Source: Faecalicatena orotica (GTDB taxonomy: Bacteria; Bacillota; Clostridia; Lachnospirales; Lachnospiraceae). Taken from it: a DNA stretch of 64,000 nucleotides. Within the stretch, counting starts at the first letter, position 1. Every line of letters starts with the position of its first letter. Below, one piece after another: positions 35,200-44,447 of the stretch. The stretch is from contig NZ_QGDL01000003.1 in assembly GCF_003149245.1 (NCBI RefSeq), positions 186,001 to 250,000 of the forward strand, read 5' to 3'. Below the pieces are notes generated by a model. It was given only the letters and a program-made list of their open reading frames with translations. It was not told the DNA's origin and ran no database searches. Both the position numbers and the translations under genes were made by a program.

Positions 35200-36701
35200 T
35201 TTCCCATACTCTCCTCTGTCTTTTTTGTGCAGGAAGCAATTCCCGCGATCAAATCCTCTGCCAGTACACTGTAAGAACCCTTTGCGGCTTTTGCCTCATC
35301 GCCGCCACAGGCATGCAGGTAAACGCCCAGTACAGCTGCCTCATAAGGATACATATGCTGTGCAAGAAGGCCGGCAATTACCCCCGCAAGGACATCGCCG
35401 GAACCGGCTTTTGCCATAGAACTGTTTCCCGCAGTATTTACAAAATTATGTTTTTTCCTCTTAGCCACCACCGTCCTTGCATCTTTCAGGACACACACAA
35501 CACCATATTTTTCTGTAAAGGCTTTTACCTTTTCAAAACGTTCTTCCTGAAGTTCCGCTACCGAACAGCCGAGAAGGCCGGACATTTCCTTCATATGCGG
35601 TGTCAGGATAAGAGGTCTCTCTGTCGTTATCAAGAGTTCGGGATGACAGCTTAATATATTCAGTCCGTCTGCATCAGCCACACAGGGGACCCTGACTTCT
35701 TTCAGTGTCGTTTCCAGAATACTTTCTGAAAGCCTGCTCTGCCCCAGACCGCATCCAATACATACCACGTCCGCCCAGCCAAGCAGGCTCTTTAGTTTTT
35801 CCTCTTCAAATTCAGTATATGTTGAGATGATGGCTTCGGGGAGCTGCTGCTGCAGAATCACGCGGTTATCCTCTGAGGTATAGATCTGAACAAGTCCTGC
35901 CCCGCTTGTATAAGCAGCCTTTGCACTTAAGTAGGCGGCACCGGACATGCCTTTGCTTCCTGTAATCATCAGGACCTTCCCGTAAGTGCCCTTATGGGAG
36001 TTCGGCCGTCTGGGCGGCATAAGGACCGGCAGATCTTTTTTCTCATAGGTATAACAGATATCATTTTCCTTTTCAAATAATCCGCATTGGATACCAATAT
36101 CAGCCACAACTGTCTTTCCTGCATACATATGCCCGGGATGGAGGATCAGTCCCAGCTTTTCACACTGGAAGGTAACTGTCAAATCTGCCTGAAAAGCACA
36201 GCCAAGCACCCTGCCCGTGGCAGAACAGATCCCGGACGGGATGTCTACGGCCACTTTCTGCCCGCTTAAAGCATTCATTTTTACGATTGACTCCAGATAG
36301 TCCCCCGTGATTTCTCTATTGAGTCCTACCCCGAAAACTGCATCCACTATAGTAGTATATTCCTGACGGCATACAGTTGTTACCATCGGCACGCCACATT
36401 TTTCTGCAATTCCCTTCTGCCTGCGGCAGTCGGCACTCATGGAGGATTCATGGCCCACAAATACGGCCGTAGCATCATATCCTTTTTCTTTCAGCAGCCG
36501 GGCAACGGCAAAACCATCCCCGCCATTGTTGCCGGAACCGCAGAATATAAGTGGTTTTTCCAGATTGATTTGTTCCCGCTCCATAGCTTCCACAACTTTT
36601 AAGGCGGCCCGCTCCATTAAAACCAGGGACGGCAGGCCAATCTCATTGATGGTAAAGCTGTCCGCTTTCTGCATCCATTCCCCTGTAGGCAGATATCTCA
36701 T
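35196..36701 (-). CDS. nnr: Bifunctional NAD(P)HX epimerase/dehydratase
   Basis: 501 residues with two domains. The N-terminal epimerase (about 1-210, YjeF_N) has CGSGNNGGDGFAVARLL and VDAVFGVGL. The C-terminal dehydratase (about 220-501, ribokinase-like) has MITGSKGMSGAAYL and the diagnostic GSGDVLAGVIAGLLAQ. It repairs hydrated NADH and NADPH. The start at 36701 has AAGGAGGAAG upstream; the frame runs 24 codons further without another site. It is coupled to alr by a four-base overlap. Confidence 0.95.
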   Translation of the reverse strand: MRYLPTGEWMQKADSFTINEIGLPSLVLMERAALKVVEAMEREQINLEKPLIFCGSGNNGGDGFAVARLLKEKGYDATAVFVGHESSMSADCRRQKGIAEKCGVPMVTTVCRQEYTTIVDAVFGVGLNREITGDYLESIVKMNALSGQKVAVDIPSGICSATGRVLGCAFQADLTVTFQCEKLGLILHPGHMYAGKTVVADIGIQCGLFEKENDICYTYEKKDLPVLMPPRRPNSHKGTYGKVLMITGSKGMSGAAYLSAKAAYTSGAGLVQIYTSEDNRVILQQQLPEAIISTYTEFEEEKLKSLLGWADVVCIGCGLGQSRLSESILETTLKEVRVPCVADADGLNILSCHPELLITTERPLILTPHMKEMSGLLGCSVAELQEERFEKVKAFTEKYGVVCVLKDARTVVAKRKKHNFVNTAGNSSMAKAGSGDVLAGVIAGLLAQHMYPYEAAVLGVYLHACGGDEAKAAKGSYSVLAEDLIAGIASCTKKTEESMGK

Positions 36702-36755
36702 ATGCTCTTCCTCCTTGTTTACTTTCAAATTTCCCAAAATCCGCCGAAATGAAAC

Positions 36756-36790
36756 GACGTGTAAAAAAGGCACCGCCTTCGTTACACGTC
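36756..36790 (-). terminator. Nested hairpin terminator after rex
   Basis: GACGTGTAA (36756-36764) pairs with TTACACGTC (36782-36790), and inside it AAGGC-ACC-GCCTT forms a second stem. On the minus strand the inner stem ends in GCCTTTTTT, a usable terminator by itself, while the outer stem sequesters that T run. Confidence 0.7.
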
Positions 36791-36824
36791 CTGAACGTCT
36801 TTGTTAAACTCAAATCTCTGCTGT

Positions 36825-37484
36825 TTACGCTTTGCTGCCGTGTTCCTCATTATAGCTTGTGATATTGTAGGAAAGTTTCATCAGACTATCTGAGAGGTGT
36901 ACACTCTCTACAATGACATCATCCGGAAGGTTCAGATCCGTATGTGCAAAGTTCCAGATAGCTTTAATTCCATTTGCTACAAGCAGGTCTGCTACTTCTA
37001 TTGCTTTTGATTTTGGAATCGTAAGCGCTGCAATTTCTATTTCGTTATGTTTTAAAAAGTCTTTTAATTCATCCATCATGCGGACCGGTATGCCGCGGAT
37101 AGAAACACCTTCGAGTCTCGGATTCACATCGAACAGTCCTTTCAGACTGAAACCACTCTTCTCAAAAGACGCGTAATTCGCAAGTGCCTGCCCGAGATTG
37201 CCGGCTCCAATTATAATCATATTATGCTGTCTGTTTAAACCGAGGATCTTCCCGATCTCTGTATAAAGATACTTTACGTTATATCCATAGCCCTGTTGTC
37301 CAAAGCCGCCGAAATTATTTAAATCCTGACGGATCTGTGAAGCAGTGACACTCATCTTCTTGCTCAGGTCATTTGACGAAATCCGCTCAACCCCTGCATC
37401 CAGTAATTCTCCCAAATATCTGTAATATCTTGGCAGCCTTCCTATTACCGCACGTGATATTTCTCTCTCTTCCACAGTTATCAC
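36825..37484 (-). CDS. rex: Redox-sensing transcriptional repressor Rex
   Basis: 219 residues, full length. The winged helix at about 1-80 includes RISSNDLSKKMSVTASQIRQD and GGFGQQGYGYNV; the Rossmann domain has IIGAGNLGQAL for NAD(H); a C-terminal helix swaps between the two subunits in known structures. Rex leaves its operators when NADH rises and controls fermentation genes. A likely target in this window is the iron alcohol dehydrogenase promoter (22429-22478). The GGAGGGTG ribosome-binding site is clear. Confidence 0.97.
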   Translation of the reverse strand: MITVEEREISRAVIGRLPRYYRYLGELLDAGVERISSNDLSKKMSVTASQIRQDLNNFGGFGQQGYGYNVKYLYTEIGKILGLNRQHNMIIIGAGNLGQALANYASFEKSGFSLKGLFDVNPRLEGVSIRGIPVRMMDELKDFLKHNEIEIAALTIPKSKAIEVADLLVANGIKAIWNFAHTDLNLPDDVIVESVHLSDSLMKLSYNITSYNEEHGSKA

Positions 37485-37501
37485 CCTCCAAACTTAGTCT
37501 A

Positions 37502-37568
37502 GTACATCGTTTTGTAATGATCTATGCTCTCCATAATATGATACATAGGTACTTACAAAACAATGTAC
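37502..37568 (-). promoter_or_regulatory. Large inverted repeat in the rex leader
   Basis: GTACATCGTTTTGTAA (37502-37517) and TTACAAAACAATGTAC (37553-37568) are complementary at 15 of 16 positions, with CTATG/CATAG pairing further in. The structure begins almost at the predicted transcript start. It may be a leader hairpin or a pair of operators in opposite orientation. It lacks the GTTAA-N4-TTAAC core of Rex. Confidence 0.6.
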
Positions 37569-37576
37569 CGAATTTT

Positions 37577-37605
37577 ATTATATAGAATTGTGTGGACAAA
37601 GTCAA
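37577..37605 (-). promoter_or_regulatory. rex promoter
   Basis: TTGACT (37600-37605) and TATAAT (37577-37582) on the minus strand, 17 bases apart; near-consensus. Confidence 0.75.
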
Positions 37606-37613
37606 TTTTTTAG

Positions 37614-37641
37614 TTGTATTTTACTTTATTTTCGCTATAAT
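37614..37641 (+). promoter_or_regulatory. ABC-F gene promoter
   Basis: TATAAT at 37636-37641 with TTGTAT at 37614-37619 (16-base spacer). It is divergent from the rex promoter. The leader of about 70 bases shows no clear attenuator hairpin. Confidence 0.5.
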
Positions 37642-37716
37642 GAAATAAGTATGTATTTCCTTATTACGGCCAAAACGCTGTAAAATAAGGCACACTTAAG
37701 ATGCAGGAGGTTAATT

Positions 37717-39660
37717 ATGATACTCGCATGTCATAATCTTAATAAATCATTCGGAGACCAGCTGATCGTAAAAGACGGGTCTTTCCATATAGAAGACAGA
37801 GAAAAGGCCGCACTTGTCGGCGTAAACGGGGCGGGCAAATCCACCATTTTAAAGATGATCGTGAAGGAAGAACCCATAGACAGCGGTGAGGTTGTTCTGA
37901 CAAGGGGGAAGACGCTTGGCTACCTTGCACAGCAGCAGAAGCTGGAAAGCGGACGTTCCATTTATGAGGAGGTCAAGACCGCTAAGGCCGATATTATTGC
38001 AACGGAACAGCAAATCCGCACGATCGAACATGAATTGAAGTCATTAAACGGTGAGGAACTTGAGAAGCGGCTGGAAACCTATAACCGCCTTATGTCACAG
38101 TTTGAAGCACAGAATGGATATGCCTATGAAAGTGAGATCACCGGCGTCTTAAAAGGTCTTGGTTTTGGTGAAGAAGATTTTAATAAGATGACGGACACCC
38201 TTTCTGGCGGGCAGAAAACCCGTGTCTCCCTCGGTAAGCTGCTGCTGACCAAACCGGATATCCTGCTCCTTGATGAACCGACGAACCATCTGGACCTGAA
38301 TTCCATCACCTGGCTGGAAACCTATCTTCTGAACTACCCGGGTGCTGTTTTTATTGTATCCCATGACCGTTTCTTCCTGAACCGTGTCGTGACAAAGGTA
38401 ATCGAAGTTGAGAATGGGGCTGTCCGCATGTATGCCGGGAATTACAAGGCGTATGCGGATAAGAAACAGCAGATCCGGGATGCCATGCTCAAAGAATACC
38501 TGAACCAGCAGCGTGAAATCAAGCATCAGGAAGCTGTCATTGAAAAGCTCCGCTCCTTCAACCGCGAAAAGTCTATCAAGCGTGCAGAGAGCCGGGAAAA
38601 GATGCTGAACAAGATGACGCTTGTGGAAAAGCCACAGGAGCCCGCTAAAGAGATACACTTTTCCCTGGAACCATCCTGCATCAGCGGAAATGATGTTCTG
38701 TCCGTGGAAGAATTATCCAAATCTTTCGATCATCAGACCCTGTTCCAGAATATCAGCTTTGATATCAAACGAGGGGAACACGTGGCTGTTATCGGGGACA
38801 ACGGGACTGGAAAGACAACCCTGCTCAAGATACTCAATCAGGTAGTTTCGCCGGATACCGGGTCATTTACTCTGGGTTCCAAAGTGAAGATAGGCTATTA
38901 TGACCAGGAACACCATGTACTCCATGACGGAAAGAATATTTTCGATGAAATCTCGGATGATTACCCGACCCTCACGAATACGCAGATACGCAATACACTG
39001 GCTGCATTCCAGTTTACCGGGGATGATGTCTACAAACTTATTGGCGATTTGAGCGGCGGTGAAAAAGGCCGCGTTTCTCTTGCAAAGCTTATGTTGTCCG
39101 AGGCGAATTTCCTGATTCTCGATGAGCCGACGAACCATCTGGACATCACATCCAAGGAGATTCTGGAAAAGGCCCTGAATGAATATACGGGCACCGTCCT
39201 CTATGTATCACACGACAGGTATTTTATTAACCAGACGGCCGGGCGGATTCTGGAACTTGTCAATCAGACGTTCGTGAACTATATCGGGAATTATGATTAT
39301 TACCTTGAAAAGAAAGAAGAACTGACTGCGGTTTATGCATCTTCCACCGCCTCCCCGGCATCTGTTTCAGACAATACCGCATCATACGGGGAGGATATCG
39401 GATCTGCACCAGATGGGCGTTTAAGCTGGCAGGAACAGAAGGAACAGCAGGCGAAAGAACGTAAACGGCAAAGTGATTTGAAAAAGACCGAGGACAGGAT
39501 CGCAGTTTTGGAAGAAAGAAATGCCAGGATTGATGAGCTGATGACACATGAGGATGTCTATTCCAACTCTGTGAAATGTCAGGAGCTCGCCGTAGAGAAA
39601 TCTGGAAATGAAGAAGAACTGGAACTGCTTTATGAAAAGTGGGAGGAACTGGCCCAATAA
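37717..39660 (+). CDS. ABC-F family ATPase (YdiF/Uup-like ribosome factor)
   Basis: 647 residues, no membrane segments. There are two nucleotide-binding domains: first with GVNGAGKST (about 35), LSGGQKTR and LLLDEPTNHLD; second with GDNGTGKTT (about 350), LSGGEKGR and LILDEPTNHLD. Between them is the charged P-site tRNA-interaction linker (about 240-310). A C-terminal coiled coil (about 555-645) resembles the YdiF/Uup type. Such proteins act on the ribosome; some give resistance to ribosome-targeting antibiotics, but the linker here looks like the housekeeping type. It is a single-gene plus-strand unit. Confidence 0.93.
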   Translation: MILACHNLNKSFGDQLIVKDGSFHIEDREKAALVGVNGAGKSTILKMIVKEEPIDSGEVVLTRGKTLGYLAQQQKLESGRSIYEEVKTAKADIIATEQQIRTIEHELKSLNGEELEKRLETYNRLMSQFEAQNGYAYESEITGVLKGLGFGEEDFNKMTDTLSGGQKTRVSLGKLLLTKPDILLLDEPTNHLDLNSITWLETYLLNYPGAVFIVSHDRFFLNRVVTKVIEVENGAVRMYAGNYKAYADKKQQIRDAMLKEYLNQQREIKHQEAVIEKLRSFNREKSIKRAESREKMLNKMTLVEKPQEPAKEIHFSLEPSCISGNDVLSVEELSKSFDHQTLFQNISFDIKRGEHVAVIGDNGTGKTTLLKILNQVVSPDTGSFTLGSKVKIGYYDQEHHVLHDGKNIFDEISDDYPTLTNTQIRNTLAAFQFTGDDVYKLIGDLSGGEKGRVSLAKLMLSEANFLILDEPTNHLDITSKEILEKALNEYTGTVLYVSHDRYFINQTAGRILELVNQTFVNYIGNYDYYLEKKEELTAVYASSTASPASVSDNTASYGEDIGSAPDGRLSWQEQKEQQAKERKRQSDLKKTEDRIAVLEERNARIDELMTHEDVYSNSVKCQELAVEKSGNEEELELLYEKWEELAQ

Positions 39661-39663
39661 AAG

Positions 39664-39704
39664 AGGAACACCTGACACACGCAAGTGCCGGGTGTTCCTT
39701 TTTT
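39664..39704 (+). terminator. Terminator of the ABC-F gene
   Basis: AGGAACACC (39664-39672) pairs with GGTGTTCCT (39691-39699), followed by a T run to 39704. It starts four bases past the stop codon. Confidence 0.92.
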
Positions 39705-39729
39705 GCAGCCCCTTTGGGGGCTGTACATT

Positions 39730-40926
39730 CTATAGGTGTGCTGCGATTGCTTTGATGAAGTCCTCGCTGTTTAATACTGTAGGATTCTCAATAGTGGTAA
39801 TCAGGGCCAGATCCTTTGTCATGCTTCCTGCTTCAATCGTGTCAATTGTGGCCTTTTCCAGTCTGTCTGCAAATTCCATCAGCTCTTTGTTCCCGTCCAG
39901 TTCACCGCGTTTTCTGAGTGCGCCTGTCCATGCAAAAATAGTGGCAACAGAATTTGTGGAAGTCTCCTCCCCTTTCAGGTGTTTGTAATAGTGGCGCTGA
40001 ACAGTTCCGTGGGCAGCCTCGTATTCAAAGTATCCTTCCGGAGATACAAGTACGGATGTCATCATTGCGAGGGAGCCGAATGCAGAGGATACCATATCAC
40101 TCATAACATCACCGTCATAATTCTTGCAGGCCCAGATATAACCGCCTTCTGATTTCATAACGCGGGCAACCGCATCATCGATGAGGGTATAGAAATATTC
40201 GATCCCCGCAGCCTTGAATTTATCATCAAATTCAGCATCATAAATTTCCTGGAAAATATCCTTGAAGGTGTGGTCATATTTCTTTGAGATCGTATCCTTT
40301 GTTGCAAACCACAGATCCTGCTTTGTATCCAGTGCATAGCTAAAGCAGCTTCTTGCAAAGCTTTCGATGGACTGGTTCAGGTTATGCATTCCCTGCACGA
40401 TACCCGGTCCGGCAAAGTTATGTACCAGCTCTTTTGTCTGTGTCCCGTCTTCGGCAGTATAGACTAATTCTACTTTTCCTGCACCCGGAATCTTCATCTC
40501 TGATCCTTTATACACGTCACCGTATGCATGTCTTGCAATAGTGATTGGCTTCTTCCAGTTTCTGACACACGGTTCGATTCCTTTAACAACAATCGGAGCA
40601 CGGAAAACGGTTCCATCGAGGATTGCCCTGATTGTACCGTTCGGGCTCTTCCACATTTCTTTCAGGTCGTACTCATCCATACGTGCGGCATTCGGAGTGA
40701 TTGTTGCACACTTTACGGCTACTTTATATTTCTTCGTCGCATTGGCAGAATCAATGGTTACCTGATCGTCTGTCTCGTTTCTGTGTTCCAGTCCCAGGTC
40801 ATAGTATTCTGTGTTGAGTTCAATGTATGGTTCAAGAAGATTGTCTTTGATCATCTTCCAGAGGATACGTGTCATTTCGTCCCCATCCATCTCAACTATA
40901 GGTGTCGTCATCTTAATCTTTTCCAT
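39730..40926 (-). CDS. icd: NADP-dependent isocitrate dehydrogenase, eukaryotic-like class
   Basis: 398 residues. Sequence blocks [49 protein letters not shown] and [12 protein letters not shown] place it in the homodimeric class found in eukaryotes and some bacteria, not the E. coli-type class. It oxidises isocitrate to 2-oxoglutarate with NADP+. It is the third gene of an operon with a citrate synthase-like gene and a GntR regulator; its start is one base after the gntR stop. No aconitase gene is in the window. Confidence 0.96.
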   Translation of the reverse strand: MEKIKMTTPIVEMDGDEMTRILWKMIKDNLLEPYIELNTEYYDLGLEHRNETDDQVTIDSANATKKYKVAVKCATITPNAARMDEYDLKEMWKSPNGTIRAILDGTVFRAPIVVKGIEPCVRNWKKPITIARHAYGDVYKGSEMKIPGAGKVELVYTAEDGTQTKELVHNFAGPGIVQGMHNLNQSIESFARSCFSYALDTKQDLWFATKDTISKKYDHTFKDIFQEIYDAEFDDKFKAAGIEYFYTLIDDAVARVMKSEGGYIWACKNYDGDVMSDMVSSAFGSLAMMTSVLVSPEGYFEYEAAHGTVQRHYYKHLKGEETSTNSVATIFAWTGALRKRGELDGNKELMEFADRLEKATIDTIEAGSMTKDLALITTIENPTVLNSEDFIKAIAAHL

Positions 40927-40927
40927 C

Positions 40928-41608
40928 TTATCTGTCTCCTCCTAAAATTTCTTCGTAACCTTGTTTCTTCAGGTTCTGTATGACATGCAGAATGTGCTCG
41001 TTAGCGAGCTGCTCTGCAAGGTCTGCATCTTTGTCACGAATTGCACGTAAAAGCTGCTTGTGTTCCCGGATCGACTTGCGGGCGCGTTCTTCTGCCACAA
41101 CAGATGTCTTTCGTGCCAGCTGTACATATTTGTGGAAATCCAGTAATACATGGCTTAATATACGGCTGTCGGATGCCTCATAGAGAATCGCATGGAACTT
41201 ACCGTCCAGCTCTGCCATCTGTTCTGCACTGCCGCCCCCTTCTCTTTTCATATGGAATTCAGAAAGAAGCATAATCTCATCAAGTTCATCTAACTGTTCG
41301 TCCGTAATATTTTCTGTTGCCCATCTGGCACAGAGTCCTTCCAGCATGGAACGGATCATGTAGATATCACTGACGTCCTTCGGTGAAATGCCCGTTACAT
41401 ATGCCCCCTTATTGGGAATGATGGAAACAAGCCCTTCCAGCTCCAGCTGTCTTAAAGCCTCCCGCACGGGTGTCCTGCTGACCCCTAATTCTTTCCCAAT
41501 CGTGTTCTCCCTTAATTCATCGTGTTCCTTATATTTTCCTTTCAGAATATCATCTCGGATTCTTTGAAACACACGGCTGCTTAAGGAATTGTCCTGATAA
41601 TCTCCCAT
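40928..41608 (-). CDS. GntR-family regulator (FadR/FCD type)
   Basis: 226 residues. A winged helix at about 10-75 ([31 protein letters not shown] as a block) precedes an all-helical FCD ligand domain (about 85-220) with the metal-binding His set typical of the family. The likely ligand is an organic acid such as citrate or isocitrate, judged only from its neighbours. It lies between the citrate synthase-like gene and icd, and probably binds the ATTGTATACAAT palindrome on the operon promoter. Confidence 0.92.
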   Translation of the reverse strand: MGDYQDNSLSSRVFQRIRDDILKGKYKEHDELRENTIGKELGVSRTPVREALRQLELEGLVSIIPNKGAYVTGISPKDVSDIYMIRSMLEGLCARWATENITDEQLDELDEIMLLSEFHMKREGGGSAEQMAELDGKFHAILYEASDSRILSHVLLDFHKYVQLARKTSVVAEERARKSIREHKQLLRAIRDKDADLAEQLANEHILHVIQNLKKQGYEEILGGDR

Positions 41609-41630
41609 TTTGTTTTTATGTCCTCCCAGG

Positions 41631-43019
41631 TCAGAGTGTTATATGCAGTTCACTGCATACACTGTCTATTTTGGCAATTAATTCTTCATCTGTCAAGACC
41701 GTAACCCGACCTTCTTCATATTCTTTGTCGACCCACTGTTTTATTTCTTTCACAATTTGCGAATTTTTATCGACCTGACGGTCACCCGAAAGTTTATAAT
41801 AAGCATTGATCCAGTATGCAATCCCTGCAGCGCCGGATGTGTTGGAAACCGAAACAAGCGCCGGCCGGTTCAGGTATTTTTCAGTATCGAAAATATTATA
41901 AATTTCTTCATTCTTCAGCATACCGTCTGCATGGATTCCCGCACGTGTAACATTGAAGTTCCTTCCAACAAATGGTGTTCTCGAAGGAACACGGTAGCCA
42001 AGTTCTTTCTCGTAATATTCGGCCAGCTCAGTAATCACTGTTGTATCCATCCCGTCCAGTGTCCCGCGCAGCTGCGCATATTCAAATACCATTGCCTCCA
42101 GCGGTGTATTTCCGGTGCGCTCCCCGATTCCGAACAGGGAACAGTTCACGCCGGATGCCCCGTACAGCCATGCCGTGGTAGAGTTGTTGACCGCTTTGTA
42201 GAAATCGTTATGTCCGTGGAATTCAATCAGTTCACTCGGAACCCCGGCATGAGTCATTAATCCATAGATGATTCCCGGTACAGACCGCGGTATAACTGCA
42301 CCTGGGAAATTCACCCCATATCCCATCGTATCACAGGCACGGATTTTCACCGGAATCTGATATTCTTCCATCAGCTTCATCAGTTCCAGACAGAACGGGA
42401 TCACAAACCCGTAAATGTCAGATCTGGTGATATCTTCCAGATGGCATCTCGGCCGTACTCCCGTCTCCATACATTCCCTGACTACAGAAAGATAATGTTC
42501 CAGCGCCTCTCTCCTTGTCATCTTAAGCTTGTAAAAGATATGATAATCGGAACAGCTTACGAGGATCCCTGTTTCCTTCAGCCCGATATCCTTAACAAGC
42601 TGGAAATCCTTCTTGCTTGCCCGGATCCAGCTTGTCACTTCCGGAAACTGATATCCCTTTTCCAGACATTTATAAACAGCATCCCTGTCCTTCTTGCTAT
42701 ACAAGAAGAACTCGCTCTGTCTGATCTTTCCCTTATGGCCTCCGAGTTTATGTAAATAATCAAAAATCATCACGATCTGTTCTGTCGTATAAGGAGCCCT
42801 TGACTGCTGACCGTCACGGAAAGTCGTATCTGTGATCCAAATCTCGTCCGGCATATTATGCGGCACGATCCTGTCATTGAAAGCGATCTTCGGAATCTCG
42901 TCATAATGAAACAAATTCCGGAAAACATTCGGAGTATCCACATCCACCAGCGGATACATATGTTCTTCCAGTTCCAGCAAATTCGTATGCTTGTTTAAAA
43001 ATACCTTCCTGTTCTCCAT
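41631..43019 (-). CDS. HMGL-like synthase, probable citrate (Re)-synthase
   Basis: 462 residues of the isopropylmalate/homocitrate synthase superfamily: TDTTFRDGQQSRAPYT near residue 62 (metal-binding Asp), HLEDITRSDIYG, ACDTMGYG and the HxH metal motif in IEFHGHNDFYKAV. There is no C-terminal LeuA dimer regulatory domain. It differs from LeuA in the N-terminal extension of about 55 residues. The operon with icd and a GntR gene points to citrate synthesis by the Re-type enzyme known from Clostridium kluyveri, feeding 2-oxoglutarate and glutamate. Homocitrate or isopropylmalate synthase are the alternatives. Confidence 0.8.
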   Translation of the reverse strand: MENRKVFLNKHTNLLELEEHMYPLVDVDTPNVFRNLFHYDEIPKIAFNDRIVPHNMPDEIWITDTTFRDGQQSRAPYTTEQIVMIFDYLHKLGGHKGKIRQSEFFLYSKKDRDAVYKCLEKGYQFPEVTSWIRASKKDFQLVKDIGLKETGILVSCSDYHIFYKLKMTRREALEHYLSVVRECMETGVRPRCHLEDITRSDIYGFVIPFCLELMKLMEEYQIPVKIRACDTMGYGVNFPGAVIPRSVPGIIYGLMTHAGVPSELIEFHGHNDFYKAVNNSTTAWLYGASGVNCSLFGIGERTGNTPLEAMVFEYAQLRGTLDGMDTTVITELAEYYEKELGYRVPSRTPFVGRNFNVTRAGIHADGMLKNEEIYNIFDTEKYLNRPALVSVSNTSGAAGIAYWINAYYKLSGDRQVDKNSQIVKEIKQWVDKEYEEGRVTVLTDEELIAKIDSVCSELHITL

Positions 43020-43107
43020 TTTAAAATACCTCCTGGTCTAATCAAACTGCTTTATTCACACAGGCAATAAGCCCTCGATACATATTGTATATTTGCATCC
43101 TTGTATA

Positions 43108-43136
43108 ATTGTATACAATCTTCTTTTTCCTGTCAA
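43108..43136 (-). promoter_or_regulatory. Promoter with GntR-type operator on the -10
   Basis: TTGACA (43131-43136) and TACAAT (43108-43113) on the minus strand have a 17-base spacer. The perfect palindrome ATTGTATACAAT (43108-43119) covers the -10. Further TTGTATA copies lie at 43085-43091 and 43101-43107. Confidence 0.75.
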
Positions 43137-43174
43137 TAAAAAAGTGGAGAAAATGGAGAATTTTTGAAACAAAA

Positions 43175-43236
43175 AAGGAAGCACCCGGAAAGAACTGCCT
43201 GATTATTAAAAATCAAACGTCTCCTTCCGGTACCTC
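43175..43236 (-). terminator. Terminator of serA
   Basis: GGAAGCACCCGGAAAG on one arm and CTTCCGGTACCTCC on the other pair with small bulges. On the minus strand the stem ends in CTTCCTTTTTTG. Confidence 0.65.
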
Positions 43237-43282
43237 CTGCCTTATTGGAAGTGTCTGGCTGTGCAGTTTTCTTTCCTGTACA

Positions 43283-44446
43283 CTACAGGATTACACGCAC
43301 CTTCAGAACACCCTCGATCCTGCTTAATTCCTCTTCTACTTCTTTGCTGACATCTCCGTCGATATCCATCATGGTATAGGCATATTCTTTCCTGCTCTTG
43401 TTTGCCATCAGGGAAATATTCATGTCTGCCTTTGCAAGAAGAGCGGTAAACTGTCCCAGCATGTTCGGTTTGTTATGGTGAAGGATCGTGATTCTGGAGC
43501 CGCCTTCTTTTTTACCCATATCGCAGTCCGGATAATTTACAGAATGTGTGATATTGCCGTTCTCTAGATAATCGATGGTCTCCTTGACGGCCATCTTCGC
43601 ACAGTTGTCTTCCGACTCCTCTGTGGACGCGCCAAGGTGCGGGATTACAATTGCACCCTTCACTCCTGCGACCTCCGGTGTCGGAAAGTCTGTTACATAG
43701 CCCTTTACCCTTCCGGATACAAGTGCATCTACCATATCCTCGCCATTTACAAGAAGGTCTCTTGCAAAGTTCAGGATGACCACATTTTTCTTCATCAGGC
43801 TGATTGTATCTTTGTTGATCATGCCCTTCGTATCATCCAGCGCCGGAACATGGATGGTAATATAATCACATTCTTTATAGAGCTCATCGACCGTTTTTGC
43901 GTGGTGAATACTTCTTGAAAGCTTCCATGCGGCATCCACAGACACATACGGGTCATATCCGTATACATCCATCCCCAGATGTGTTGCAGCATTGGCAACA
44001 AGGACACCAATTGCCCCGAGTCCGATTACACCGAGTTTTTTGCCTTCCAGCTCTGTCCCTGCAAAAGCTTTTTTCTTCTTTTCTGTTATTTTTGCGATAT
44101 CGCCGTCTTCTTCATTTTCCTGTACCCAGTTAATTCCGCCGATGATATCACGCGCTGCAAGCAGCATACCTGCAATCACAAGTTCCTTTACACCGTTTGC
44201 ATTTGCGCCCGGTGTATTGAAAACGACAATCCCCTTCTCTGCACATTTTTCGAGAGGAATGTTGTTGACCCCGGCTCCTGCACGGGCTATCACCTTCAGA
44301 TTCCCACTGAATTCCATCTCATGCATAGATGCACTCCTTACGAGTATCGCATCTGCCTCCTCAGGCTTTTCGGTTTTTACATAACTTTCATCAAATTTCT
44401 CCAGTCCTACATGAGCGATTGGATTCAGACAATTATACTTATACAT
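43283..44446 (-). CDS. serA: D-3-phosphoglycerate dehydrogenase
   Basis: 387 residues, the short SerA form. NAD-binding motif GVIGLGAIGVLVA; catalytic His in VIPHLGASTEES; a C-terminal ACT domain (about 315-387) is probably the serine feedback site. First step of serine synthesis from glycolysis. The start follows the serC stop by one base (TAAGATG), so the two genes are coupled. The phosphatase SerB is not in the window. Confidence 0.95.
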   Translation of the reverse strand: MYKYNCLNPIAHVGLEKFDESYVKTEKPEEADAILVRSASMHEMEFSGNLKVIARAGAGVNNIPLEKCAEKGIVVFNTPGANANGVKELVIAGMLLAARDIIGGINWVQENEEDGDIAKITEKKKKAFAGTELEGKKLGVIGLGAIGVLVANAATHLGMDVYGYDPYVSVDAAWKLSRSIHHAKTVDELYKECDYITIHVPALDDTKGMINKDTISLMKKNVVILNFARDLLVNGEDMVDALVSGRVKGYVTDFPTPEVAGVKGAIVIPHLGASTEESEDNCAKMAVKETIDYLENGNITHSVNYPDCDMGKKEGGSRITILHHNKPNMLGQFTALLAKADMNISLMANKSRKEYAYTMMDIDGDVSKEVEEELSRIEGVLKVRVIL

Positions 44447-44447
44447 C

